A stretch of 64,000 nucleotides of DNA, taken from contig NZ_CP034539.1 in the NCBI RefSeq assembly GCF_003963535.1, positions 6,882,001 through 6,946,000 of the forward strand, written 5' to 3'. The stretch is from Streptomyces cyaneochromogenes. GTDB taxonomy: Bacteria; Actinomycetota; Actinomycetes; Streptomycetales; Streptomycetaceae. Of the stretch, positions 26,260-34,522 are shown one piece after another. The translations under genes and the position numbers were made by a program. Each line of letters starts with the position of its first letter. The first letter of the stretch is position 1. The notes beneath the pieces were generated by a model. The model saw only the letters and a list, made by a program, of their open reading frames with translations. It was not told where the DNA came from and did not search any database.

Positions 26260-27108
26260 GTGGCACGGAAGCTTGCCGTCATCGGGGCCGGACTCATGGG
26301 TTCCGGCATCGCCCAGGTCTCCGCTCAGGCGGGCTGGGACGTGGTCCTGCGTGACGTCACCGATGAGGCGCTCAAGCGTGGCACCGACGGCATCAAGGCC
26401 TCGTACGACAAGTTCGTCAGCAAGGGCAAGCTCGAGGCGCACGACGCCGACGCCGCGCTCGCCCGTATCACCGCGACCACCGACCTGGACGCCGCCGCGG
26501 ACGCGGACGTCGTCATCGAGGCCGTCTTCGAGAAGCTGGAGGTCAAGCACGAGATCTTCCGCGCGCTCGACAAGATCGTGCGCGAGGACACCGTGCTCGC
26601 CTCCAACACCTCCGCCATCCCGATCACCAAGATCGCGGCGGCCACCGAGCGCCCGGAGCGGGTCGTCGGCGTGCACTTCTTCTCGCCGGTGCCGATGATG
26701 CAGCTCGTCGAGCTCGTCCGCGGGTACAAGACGAGCGACGAAACCCTCGCCACCGCGCGGGAGTTCGCCGAGTCCGTCGGAAAGACCTGCATCGTCGTCA
26801 ACCGGGACGTCGCCGGCTTCGTCACCACCCGGCTCATCTCGGCGCTCGTCGTCGAGGCCACCAAGCTCTACGAGTCGGGCGTCGCCACCGCCGAGGACAT
26901 CGACCTTGCCTGCAAGCTGGGCTTCGGTCACGCCATGGGCCCGCTCGCCACGGCCGACCTCACCGGCGTCGACATCCTGCTCCACGCCACCAGCAACATC
27001 TACACCGAGTCCCAGGACGAGAAGTTCGCCCCGCCGGAGCTGATGCGCCGGATGGTGGACGCGGGTGACATCGGCCGCAAGAGCGGGCAAGGCTTCTACA
27101 GCTACTGA
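26260..27108 (+). CDS. 3-hydroxybutyryl-CoA dehydrogenase
   Basis: 282 aa; interconverts acetoacetyl-CoA and 3-hydroxybutyryl-CoA with NAD(P). GTG start with AAAGGGGAG upstream. Rossmann loop GAGLMGSGIAQ near residues 8-18, SNTSAIPITKIA, catalytic His in VHFFSPVPMMQLVE, and the C-terminal domain with KSGQGFYSY at the end. A stand-alone dehydrogenase without hydratase fusion. With the thiolase at 45661 it can run the C4 arm leading to crotonyl-CoA and the ethylmalonyl-CoA route. Confidence 0.94.
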   Translation: MARKLAVIGAGLMGSGIAQVSAQAGWDVVLRDVTDEALKRGTDGIKASYDKFVSKGKLEAHDADAALARITATTDLDAAADADVVIEAVFEKLEVKHEIFRALDKIVREDTVLASNTSAIPITKIAAATERPERVVGVHFFSPVPMMQLVELVRGYKTSDETLATAREFAESVGKTCIVVNRDVAGFVTTRLISALVVEATKLYESGVATAEDIDLACKLGFGHAMGPLATADLTGVDILLHATSNIYTESQDEKFAPPELMRRMVDAGDIGRKSGQGFYSY

Positions 27109-27184
27109 GCTTTCGTAAAGCACCGCACAGCCCCGTGACGCATCACGCGATGGGGTGAATTCGGTATCGGTTCGCTTACAGACG

Positions 27185-27219
27185 GCAACCTCTGACCGCT
27201 CAACGCAGTCAGAGGTTGC
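27185..27219 (+). terminator. Terminator after the hydroxybutyryl-CoA dehydrogenase gene
   Basis: Perfect 12-bp stem GCAACCTCTGAC / GTCAGAGGTTGC (27185-27196 / 27208-27219) with an 11-nt loop, 77 bp past the stop. No T run. Confidence 0.65.
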
Positions 27220-27321
27220 ATCACCGGCCACAGCGAAGACTCATAGCAAACACAGCCACAGGCAGCCACGGGCACACAGACAACGCATCACGGAGTACGA
27301 ACGCACGCTTGGGGAGCGCAT

Positions 27322-27645
27322 ATGTACATCAGGGGCGACCACGCCGAGCTGGTCGTCGGGGGCCGCCTCGACGTCCGCAGCGCGGCGGACGCCCGTACGG
27401 TCCTGCACTCGGCCGTCGACGACGGAGTCGGCGATCTGGTGCTCGACCTGTCCGAGCTGGAGTTCTGGGACGCCACCGGACTCGGGGTGATCATGGGAGC
27501 CCACCGGCGGGCCGGCCGCTGCGGCCGGCGCCTGGTGCTGCGCGGCGTACCGCCGCAGATGCAGCGCCTGCTGGTGGCCACCCGGCTGCACCGGATCCTG
27601 GCGATCGAGGGCGGCATCGGGGTGGAGTCACTGCCCCGGGTGTGA
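27322..27645 (+). CDS. STAS-domain anti-sigma factor antagonist-like protein
   Basis: 107 aa, single STAS domain of the SpoIIAA/RsbV type. The phosphorylation loop reads FWDATGLGVIMG, so the usual DSSG is DATG and a Thr would be the phospho-acceptor. C-terminal part is LRGVPPQMQRLLVATRLHRI. Start ATG follows GGGGAGCGC. No partner anti-sigma factor or sigma gene is nearby; the next gene downstream is a membrane NTPase. Confidence 0.85.
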   Translation: MYIRGDHAELVVGGRLDVRSAADARTVLHSAVDDGVGDLVLDLSELEFWDATGLGVIMGAHRRAGRCGRRLVLRGVPPQMQRLLVATRLHRILAIEGGIGVESLPRV

Positions 27646-27871
27646 CGCCCGGCACGGGTGGGACGGGACAGTAGGGCGTTCCGGCTGCGAAGCGCACGTC
27701 GCGCACAATCCTCACGAGACTGTGACGTCTCGGACGGCGCGGTACCCCGATCTGTCGTAGATACTGTGCGAAGGTTTAGGGTTCGGCTGCCCGCCGACTA
27801 GACAAACCCCTTCGAGCGGGTCCGGACCAGAAGCGACAGCGCGGTGTGCAAAGGCCGGGAGGGGCCCGGAT

Positions 27872-27901
27872 CTGTCGCCGGAGACAGTTCGCCGGAGACA
27901 G
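27872..27901 (+). repeat. Direct repeat with embedded palindrome before the NTPase gene
   Basis: TCGCCGGAGACAG occurs at 27875-27887 and 27889-27901 (14-bp period), and the first copy is part of CTGTC-N6-GACAG (27872-27887). It lies 40 bp before the start of the following gene, a position suitable for an operator. Confidence 0.4.
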
Positions 27902-27940
27902 AAAGCCACAGCACACGACGCTTTTGGGGGGCATGGACCT

Positions 27941-30490
27941 ATGGACCCGAACAACCGGGGACCCGAGGAGTACGGCCATGACGCTGACGCCCAGTCGTCG
28001 CGCCAGCGCCCGCCCAGGGATCCCCTCACCACCGACTTCGGACAGCACTCGCCCGCACTCGCCCGCACCGTCCAACTGGTCTCGGGCGACTTCCTGCTCA
28101 CCGTCAACCCCGTCGACGGCAGCGAGATCGAGGCCTGCCCGCCGGCGGAGCGGCCCGCGCGACCCGGGAAGCTGAGCCCGGCCGACCGCGCCGAGGCCGA
28201 CCGCGCCGCCAGACCGCCCGTCCCGCCCGGCCCGACCCGTCCCGTACAGCCGCTGCTGGCCCGCCAGGACGAGCGCGAGCAGTTGGTACGGATGCTCGCC
28301 CGCGGCCGCTCCGTACGCCTCGTCGGCTCCCCGGGCGCCGGTCGCACCAGCCTCCTCGACCTCGTCGCCGAGGACTGCGCGGACCTCGCCCCCGACGGCG
28401 TGGTCCGCCTCACCGGCTTCCACCGCGCACCCGCCGACCTGCTGTACGACCTCTTCTACGCCGTCTACGGCGCGCCCCTGCACCGCCCGGACCGGGACGA
28501 ACTGCTCACCTTCGTCCGTGAGATCGGAGCCGTCGTCGTCCTGGACGACATCGAGTTCGGCGGTGCCGCGCTCGACGAGTTGCTGGACGCCACCCCCGAG
28601 TGCGCCTTCCTGCTCGGTGCCACGCCCACCGTGCCCGCGCCGTCCGCCGACGCCGGTATCGAGGACGTCGTCCTCGGCGGTCTCGACCGTGCCGACAGCG
28701 TGGAGCTCCTGGAGCGCGGGGTCGGCCGGGTCCTCACCGAGGACGAGCTGAACTGGGCGGGCGACCTGTGGTTCGAGTCGGAGGGCCTGCCGCTGAGGTT
28801 CGTCCAGGCCGGGGCGCTGCTGCGGCAGCGGGACCGGCTGCGGGCCGGCGCGGACGCCGTCGACGAGTTCGGGGTCTTCGAGGACACACCGCCGGTCGAC
28901 GCGCCCTTCGACGCGCCGTTCGGCGGTGAGCGGGACGAGGAGGTGCCGCTGCCGTCGCTCGGCGAGGCGGCCGGTCCCGCTCCGCTGCTCGCCTCGCGGC
29001 TCAGCGCCTCGGCCCGCGCCACCCTGAGGTTCGCCGTCGCGCTCGGCGGCGAAGTGCCGCACCAGGCCCATCTCCCCGCCCTCGTCGGTGACACCCACGC
29101 GGACGCCGCGCTGGGCGAGCTGGCCGACTGCGGGCTGGTCTCGCCGGTCGGCTCCCGCTACCGGCTCGCCGCCGGGGTACAGGCGCAGCTGGAGGCCGCC
29201 GGATACGGCGAGGACGTCGAGCCGAAGGCACTGGCCGCCGGCCGGCACTACGCCTGGTGGGCCGGGCACCCCTCGGTCACGCCGGAGCGCGTGTGCGCCG
29301 AGGCCGACGCCGTGCTCGCCGCGCTGGGCGTGCTCGTGCCGGGTACGACACCGCCCGCCGAGGGCGAGGAGAGCACGACCGTGCAGCTGGCCCGCACGGC
29401 CGCGCCCGCGTTCGCCGCGGGGCTGCACTGGAGCGCCTGGGAGCGGGCGCTGCGGGCCGGAGCCGAGGCCGCGCGCCTGGCCGGTGACGTCTCCGAGCAG
29501 GCGTACTTCCACCACGAGTTGGGCGTCTTCGCGCTCTGCGGCGGCCAGCTGGACCGGGCCCGCGCCGAGCTGGAGACCTCCATCGGGCTGCGCGGTGCCC
29601 TCGCCGACAAGCGCGGCACGGTCGCGGGCCGACGGGCCCTCGCGCTGGTCTCCGACCGCTCCGGTACGACACCGGGGGTGGCCGCCTTTGCCGCCACGGC
29701 GGGGGAGGAGGTGCCGGACGCGCGGTACGAGGAGTCGCAGTCGCCGCCGGGAGGGGTGCCCACCGCGTTCCCGCCGGGCGGGGACGCCACGACGCTGGTC
29801 ACCCACCGGGCGTCCGCGCCGTCGTCCCCGGCGTCCTCGCACAAGGGCCGCGGCGGCGTCCGGAACTTCGCCCGGCGCAATCTCGTCGCGGCCGGCGCGG
29901 GCGCGCTGCTCGTGGCCGTGCTCGGCACGGTGGTGACGCTCGGGGCGACCTCCGACAACGACCCCAACGTCCCGGCCGACCAGGTCGGCGTCAACCCGTC
30001 CGCCAGCCAGGGCATCGGCGACGACAGCCTCGGCGCCGACAAGGCGGAGGGCGACGACGAGAAGCCCGGCGACACCGGCACGGCGACCAGCCGGCCTACG
30101 GATCCGGGCCCCGACGGCACGTACGGGACGTCCGACGACCCGACGCCGACCGATGGTCCTACGGAGCCGTCGGACGACCCGAGTGGTACGCAGGGGTCGG
30201 GCGGCGGTTCCACGAACTCGCCGTCGAAGCCGCCGTCGTCGCCCACGAAGCCGCCGTCCTCGTCGTCGAGGCCGCCGACGACTCCGACGACGCCTGGGTC
30301 CCCGACGCCGACGCAGACGCCGACGTCCCCGACGCCGACCACGTCCCAGTCGCCCGAGCCGTCGACCACACCGTCCACCTCCGACTCTGCCAGCGGCCCG
30401 GCGACCTCCAGCGCCCCCGCAAGCAGTTCGGCGAGCGCCCCGGACACGAGCGAGGCGGGCACGCCCAGCGGTTCGGACTCGGTGATCTGA
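27941..30490 (+). CDS. Membrane-anchored STAND/AAA-like NTPase with long Pro/Ser/Thr extracellular tail
   Basis: 849 aa. ATG 27941 with GGGGGGC upstream. Cytoplasmic part: residues ~105-115 precede a P-loop GSPGAGRTSLLD (from 129), Walker B AVVVLDDIEF near 197, then a winged-helix-like and TPR-like helical region (HWSAWERALRAGAEAARLAG; YFHHELGVFALCGGQLDRAR). A single TM helix at about 647-668 (LVAAGAGALLVAVLGTVVTLG) is followed by ~180 residues very rich in Pro, Ser, Thr and Asp, which would cross the cell wall. Annotated elsewhere only as ATP/GTP-binding protein. A cytoplasmic switch ATPase tied to a wall-spanning tail suggests signalling or envelope sensing; this is inference. Confidence 0.85.
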   Translation: MDPNNRGPEEYGHDADAQSSRQRPPRDPLTTDFGQHSPALARTVQLVSGDFLLTVNPVDGSEIEACPPAERPARPGKLSPADRAEADRAARPPVPPGPTRPVQPLLARQDEREQLVRMLARGRSVRLVGSPGAGRTSLLDLVAEDCADLAPDGVVRLTGFHRAPADLLYDLFYAVYGAPLHRPDRDELLTFVREIGAVVVLDDIEFGGAALDELLDATPECAFLLGATPTVPAPSADAGIEDVVLGGLDRADSVELLERGVGRVLTEDELNWAGDLWFESEGLPLRFVQAGALLRQRDRLRAGADAVDEFGVFEDTPPVDAPFDAPFGGERDEEVPLPSLGEAAGPAPLLASRLSASARATLRFAVALGGEVPHQAHLPALVGDTHADAALGELADCGLVSPVGSRYRLAAGVQAQLEAAGYGEDVEPKALAAGRHYAWWAGHPSVTPERVCAEADAVLAALGVLVPGTTPPAEGEESTTVQLARTAAPAFAAGLHWSAWERALRAGAEAARLAGDVSEQAYFHHELGVFALCGGQLDRARAELETSIGLRGALADKRGTVAGRRALALVSDRSGTTPGVAAFAATAGEEVPDARYEESQSPPGGVPTAFPPGGDATTLVTHRASAPSSPASSHKGRGGVRNFARRNLVAAGAGALLVAVLGTVVTLGATSDNDPNVPADQVGVNPSASQGIGDDSLGADKAEGDDEKPGDTGTATSRPTDPGPDGTYGTSDDPTPTDGPTEPSDDPSGTQGSGGGSTNSPSKPPSSPTKPPSSSSRPPTTPTTPGSPTPTQTPTSPTPTTSQSPEPSTTPSTSDSASGPATSSAPASSSASAPDTSEAGTPSGSDSVI

Positions 30491-30507
30491 CGCACCGATC
30501 AAGACAA

Positions 30508-30540
30508 GAGGGCCGGGTCCGTCCAACGGACCCGGCCCTC
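30508..30540. terminator. Bidirectional terminator between NTPase gene and nucS
   Basis: Perfect 15-bp stem GAGGGCCGGGTCCGT / ACGGACCCGGCCCTC (30508-30522 / 30526-30540) with a 3-nt loop, lying between two convergent genes. Confidence 0.8.
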
Positions 30541-30598
30541 ACTGTCGTAGAAAGTCGAGAACGGCCAGGAAAAGCTGAGAACGGCCAAGAACCGTCGG

Positions 30599-31270
30599 TC
30601 AGAACAACCGCAGCTTGTCGTCCTCGATCCCCCGCATCGCGTCGTAGTCCAGCACCTGGCACCCGATACCCCGGTCCGTCGCCAGAACCCGGGCCTGCGG
30701 CTTGATCTCCTGGGCCGCGAAGATGCCGCGCACCGGCGCGAGATGGGGATCCCGGTTCAACAGGTCCAGGTAGCGCGTGAGTTGCTCCACGCCGTCGATC
30801 TCGCCCCGGCGCTTGATCTCGACCGCGACCGTCCCGCCCTCGGCGTCCCGGCACAGGATGTCGACCGGGCCGATGGCCGTCATGTACTCGCGGCGGATGA
30901 GCGTGTAGCCCTCGCCCAGCGTCTCGATGCGGTCGGCGAGGAGTTCCTGGAGGTGGGCTTCCACGCCGTCCTTGATCAGGCCAGGATCCACGCCGAGTTC
31001 GTGCGAGGAGTCGTGGAGGATCTCCTCCATCGTGATGATGAGCTTCTCGCCCCCCTTGTTGGTGACCGTCCAGACGTCCTGCTGCTCGCCGTCACCCTCC
31101 TTCAGGGTGCAGGGCGGCGACATCCAGTTCAGGGGCTTGTAGGCCCGGTCGTCCGCGTGGATCGAGACGCTGCCGTCCGCCTTGACCAGGATCAGACGGG
31201 GCGCCGAGGGCAGATGGGCGGTGAGCCGGCCCGCGTAGTCGACGGAGCATCGGGCAATGACGAGACGCAT
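30599..31270 (-). CDS. nucS: Mismatch-specific endonuclease NucS/EndoMS
   Basis: 223 aa from ATG 31270 (MRLVIARCSVDYAGRL); the longer frame to 31414 is not family-like. NucS cuts both strands at mismatches and replaces MutSL repair in actinobacteria. N-terminal dimerisation domain, then the RecB-like nuclease core with GPVDILCRD, VAVEIKRRGEIDGVEQLTRY (catalytic E-x-K). The C-terminus ends DKLRLF, fitting the beta-clamp-binding motif described for bacterial NucS. Confidence 0.93.
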   Translation of the reverse strand: MRLVIARCSVDYAGRLTAHLPSAPRLILVKADGSVSIHADDRAYKPLNWMSPPCTLKEGDGEQQDVWTVTNKGGEKLIITMEEILHDSSHELGVDPGLIKDGVEAHLQELLADRIETLGEGYTLIRREYMTAIGPVDILCRDAEGGTVAVEIKRRGEIDGVEQLTRYLDLLNRDPHLAPVRGIFAAQEIKPQARVLATDRGIGCQVLDYDAMRGIEDDKLRLF

Positions 31271-31368
31271 GGTCGGCAACGCTACTCGACGGGCCGTGGT
31301 GGACGCGATTCGCCCTGCGAGAGTCCGTATGACCCCGGACTGCCCCTGTTCATTTCTGGCCGATTGTG

Positions 31369-31430
31369 TGCCTAACGGGGACCGCCCATGTACGCATTCT
31401 CCTGGTGCCGTCACCGTCTGTTGCCTAACG
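31369..31430. repeat. Repeated TGCCTAACG element in the nucS / SCO5389-type divergent region
   Basis: TGCCTAACG occurs at 31369-31377 and 31422-31430, 53 bp apart, in the AT-richer region between nucS and the divergent SCO5389-family gene. It may be a shared regulator site; no known consensus matched. Confidence 0.3.
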
Positions 31431-31535
31431 TATTAAACGGGAGGTCGCGAGGCGTGTACACAGAGTGTCCGGTGTCGCGCACTCCCTTATCTGTCCGGCA
31501 ACCCCTGCTGCTGTGGGGGTGCGAGAGGAGAACCC

Positions 31536-31928
31536 ATGTCGCTCGACGTCTCACCGGCCCTACTCGAACAGGCCGAGCGAGGCGAGGTCGACGAAGCCGC
31601 ATTCGTCGACTGCGTCCGGACCTCCCTGCCCTATGCATGGGAGATGATCAGCTCCCTGGTGGCTCAGCTGAAGGTCGACGGCGGCTCGTTCGCCGACAAC
31701 CAGACGCCCCCGCCGGACGAGCAGGCACGTGGCCAGCTGCTGCGTGCGCTTGCGAGTGACGCGATACGCGGTGCGCTGCAGCGGCACTTCGGGGTGCGAC
31801 TGGCCTTCCAGAACTGCCACCGGGTGGCGGTGTTCCCGCTTGACGCCTCGGTCGACGAGACGCTCGCGCGCTTCACCTCGGTCCGCAATCAGCTGCTGAA
31901 CCAGTCTCCGGAGCTCAGGGACTGCTGA
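31536..31928 (+). CDS. SCO5389 family protein
   Basis: 130 aa, conserved in Streptomyces and named only after its S. coelicolor homologue. ATG start with GAGAGGAG upstream. Acidic, no TM, mostly helical: LDVSPALLEQAERGEVDEAA, PYAWEMISSLVAQLK and the C-terminal SVDETLARFTSVRNQLLNQS. Two cysteines and the run FQNCHRVAVFPLD are notable. Divergent from nucS. Function unknown. Confidence 0.85.
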   Translation: MSLDVSPALLEQAERGEVDEAAFVDCVRTSLPYAWEMISSLVAQLKVDGGSFADNQTPPPDEQARGQLLRALASDAIRGALQRHFGVRLAFQNCHRVAVFPLDASVDETLARFTSVRNQLLNQSPELRDC

Positions 31929-31943
31929 CGCAGTGAGCCACTA

Positions 31944-31991
31944 GCTTGCCGCTCCTTACGCGGGAGGTGCTTGAGTACTGGGGCGGCAAGC
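31944..31991. terminator. Candidate bidirectional terminator
   Basis: GCTTGCCGCTCC (31944-31955) pairs with GGGGCGGCAAGC (31980-31991) with one G-T wobble; the loop is 24 nt. It overlaps the gap between the convergent SCO5389-type and LLM genes. Confidence 0.5.
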
Positions 31992-32009
31992 CTCCCGGCG
32001 GAACGCGGT

Positions 32010-33038
32010 TCAGCCGAGGTGCGGCAGCACTTCGGAGCCCAGCCGTCGTACGTTCTCCTCGGTCGCCACCAGGTCGCCCGAGCCCTCGACGAGCAGGGCG
32101 AAGCGGGAGATGCCGGTCCGTTCGCTGGTCGCCGCCAGGCGGTCGGCGCACAGGCGAGGGGTGCCCACCGGGTGCAGCCCGCAGAGCAGTTCGGTGTAGG
32201 CCAGCGGGTCCCGCATCGCGCGATGACGGCCGTCCACGGTGACATGGGCCTCCAGGCCCTGCCGGAGCCAGCCAGGCATCGCCTTCGTGAGGGTCTCGAC
32301 CGCGTCCGTGCGGCGGTCCGCGATCTGGCAGACGCCGGCCGACACATGGGCCACGCCGTGGATCTCGTCCGCCGGCCTCCCGGCCGCGCGGGCGTGCTCC
32401 CGCCACAGGGCGACCATCTCGGCCTTCTCCTCGTCGCCCACGTGCATCCCGAGCAGCATCGGCAGCCCGCGCTCGGCCGCGAGACGCACGCTCCGGGGTG
32501 ACGTACAGGCGACGACGACCTCGGGCCCCTCCGCCTCCGTGAGGCACTCCGACGGCCGTGGTACGACGGCGACTTCACGGAAGCCGAACCGCTCGCCGGC
32601 GGCCGAGACCGACGGTTCGCGCAGCCAGCGCAGCAGCAGATCGAGTGATTCCGGGAACCCCTCCTCATACGCCTTGAGGCCCTGGCCGAACACCTCCAGG
32701 TCGACCCACGGCCCGCCGCGGCCCACGCCCAGCGAGAACCGCCCGCCGGAGGCGATGTGCAGCAGCGCGGCCTGTTCGCCGACGGCCACCGGGTGTGCCG
32801 TGGGCAGCACGCTGACCGCCGTGCCGACCCGCAGCCGCGTGGTGCGGCCCAGCAGTAACGCGGCCAGGGTGATCGCGGACGGGCAGGTGCCGTACGGCAC
32901 GAAGTGGTGCTCGGCCAGCCAGACCGTGTCGAGCCCCGCTTCCTCGGCGACCTCCGCGGAGCGGACCGCGCGATGCAGCGCCTCCCCGTCGCCCTGCCCG
33001 GGGAACCGGGCCGCCAACACGAAACTTCCTACACGCAT
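32010..33038 (-). CDS. LLM-class flavin-dependent oxidoreductase (luciferase-like)
   Basis: 342 aa from ATG 33038 (MRVGSFVLAARFPGQ); the open frame extends 86 codons upstream without coding character. TIM-barrel luciferase-like monooxygenase: LDTVWLAEHHF, LRVGTAVSVLPTAHPVAVGE, GGRFSLGVGRGGPWVDLEVFG and TPRLCADRLAATSERTGISR. Uses reduced flavin, possibly F420 or FMNH2; the substrate cannot be told. Confidence 0.88.
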   Translation of the reverse strand: MRVGSFVLAARFPGQGDGEALHRAVRSAEVAEEAGLDTVWLAEHHFVPYGTCPSAITLAALLLGRTTRLRVGTAVSVLPTAHPVAVGEQAALLHIASGGRFSLGVGRGGPWVDLEVFGQGLKAYEEGFPESLDLLLRWLREPSVSAAGERFGFREVAVVPRPSECLTEAEGPEVVVACTSPRSVRLAAERGLPMLLGMHVGDEEKAEMVALWREHARAAGRPADEIHGVAHVSAGVCQIADRRTDAVETLTKAMPGWLRQGLEAHVTVDGRHRAMRDPLAYTELLCGLHPVGTPRLCADRLAATSERTGISRFALLVEGSGDLVATEENVRRLGSEVLPHLG

Positions 33039-33261
33039 TGCCTTTTCCTGCTTCCTTGGCTCCGACGCGGAGCTCCCCCACCCGGCATAACCGTCTGACA
33101 CGTGCCGAGGACACGGCCTGGCGAAGAGATTTGCGGATTGTCGGGAGAATCCATCGTCGAAGTGAGGGACTTGTGGGGGTTGGTGCCGTACGGCTACCCC
33201 TGTCCGTGCCGCGTAGGCTGGACATGACCCGTGCATCCTGTATAGCCCCGTGAGGTGTTCC

Positions 33262-33603
33262 GTGTCCCCGCGTCGCAACCGACCCAACGGCCCCAAGGGC
33301 GCCGCCTCGTCCGGACCTGGCTCCGAGGACGACCGCCCCGGCCGTTACGGCGGCTGGCAGTCCTCGGAGAGCTGGCAGGGCGAGGACTGGAACGTGCGGC
33401 ATGTGGCGGGCGCGAGCGCACAGGGCAAGTCGTACCGCTGCCCGGGCTGCGACCAGATGATCCCGGACGGCGTCCCGCACATCGTCGCCTGGCCGGACCA
33501 CTCGGGCGTCGACGAGCGCCGCCACTGGCACAAGGCGTGCTGGAACGCGAAGGACCGCCGCACCTCGAGGGTGCAGCGGTCCCGTAACGCGCCGAAGTTC
33601 TGA
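33262..33603 (+). CDS. Small zinc-binding-type protein (C-x2-C / H / HWH-x2-C)
   Basis: 113 aa. GTG 33262 has GAGG six nt upstream; GTG 33250 is the alternative. The N-terminal half is disordered and basic. The C-terminal half carries CPGCDQ, then PHIVAW and RRHWHKACW, a spacing that suggests a treble-clef or HNH-like zinc site. Similar Streptomyces proteins are labelled ATP/GTP-binding, but no P-loop is present. Function unknown. Confidence 0.78.
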   Translation: MSPRRNRPNGPKGAASSGPGSEDDRPGRYGGWQSSESWQGEDWNVRHVAGASAQGKSYRCPGCDQMIPDGVPHIVAWPDHSGVDERRHWHKACWNAKDRRTSRVQRSRNAPKF

Positions 33604-33605
33604 GC

Positions 33606-33650
33606 CGGTTCCCGAGGACTCGGTTCCCGAGGACTCGGTCCCTGAGGACC
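33606..33650. repeat. Three tandem 15-bp repeats between convergent genes
   Basis: CGGTTCCCGAGGACT occurs at 33606-33620 and 33621-33635, followed by the variant CGGTCCCTGAGGACC at 33636-33650. The array fills the whole gap and reaches the permease stop codon. Confidence 0.8.
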
Positions 33651-34522
33651 TACACGTCCCGCTTCTCAAGCAGCGCGTAGGCGCCGGCGAACGCGGCGGC
33701 CGTCACGCCGAGCATGATCCACAGCGGGTCCCAGCCGGACGGGCCGGACTCGGTGAGGGACTGGGAGTAGAAGACGCTGAGCTGGTTCGGGATCGAGTAC
33801 TCGATCAGGGCCTGCTGGAGGTCCTCCAGCGACTGCGAGAACATGAACATCGCGATGACCAGCGGGGCCAGCACGACGCCGATCATGATGGTGATCGCGC
33901 CCGCCGAGTGCCGGATGATCGATCCGACGACGAGCGAGAGCAGGCCGAGCAGCGCGATGAAGAGCGAGATGCCGACCGTGCCCTTCAGCCACTCCTCGCC
34001 GGACGGATCCCGCGCGCCCTCCAGCAGGGCCACGTCCGCGAGGGCGACCAGGACCGCCGACGACAGCGTCACCACGAACGCGACCGCGAAGAACACGATC
34101 GCCTTCGCCGTCAGCACCCGGCCGCGGGTCGGGCACGCGGTCATGGTGGTGCGGATCATGCCGGTGCCGTACTCCGAGGCCGTGGTCAGCACGCCCAGCG
34201 TGATGATGCACATGGTGCCGAGCAGCAGCCCGAAGGAACCGAACGCCAGCGGGTTCTCGCTGCGCAGGCTGGCCTCATCGGAGTTGGCGGCGACCAGCGA
34301 GGCGGCCCCGAGGCCGATGCCGACGACGAGCAGCACGAACACGCCGAGCGTCCACATCGTGGAGCGCACCGACCGGATCTTCGTCCACTCGGAGGAGAGC
34401 GCGTGCCCGAGGTGCGTGCGCACGACGGGGATCGGCGAGGTGTAGGTGGGGAACGACGAGCCGGGTGCCGCCTGCCAGTTCGGTGCGGCGGTCTGCGGCA
34501 TCGGGGGCTGGGGCGTGCTCAT
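33650..34522 (-). CDS. ABC-2 type transporter permease
   Basis: 290 aa; ATG 34522 overlaps the stop of the ATPase gene (ATGA). About 45 polar residues precede SSEWTKIRSVRSTMWTLGVF, a motif shared with the second permease at 38067. Six TM helices, including VFVLLVVGIGLGAASLV and LIALLGLLSLVVGSII. ends ALLEKRDV. Forms an exporter with the ATPase encoded just upstream; substrate unknown. Confidence 0.88.
   Translation of the reverse strand: MSTPQPPMPQTAAPNWQAAPGSSFPTYTSPIPVVRTHLGHALSSEWTKIRSVRSTMWTLGVFVLLVVGIGLGAASLVAANSDEASLRSENPLAFGSFGLLLGTMCIITLGVLTTASEYGTGMIRTTMTACPTRGRVLTAKAIVFFAVAFVVTLSSAVLVALADVALLEGARDPSGEEWLKGTVGISLFIALLGLLSLVVGSIIRHSAGAITIMIGVVLAPLVIAMFMFSQSLEDLQQALIEYSIPNQLSVFYSQSLTESGPSGWDPLWIMLGVTAAAFAGAYALLEKRDV

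Noticed and set aside
27776..30526. A 916-codon minus-strand open frame opposite the NTPase gene
   Set aside because: Low-complexity Arg/Gly translation and third-position composition that belongs to the plus-strand gene.
31271..31414. 5' extension of the nucS frame
   Set aside because: Not part of the NucS family; overlaps the divergent promoter region.
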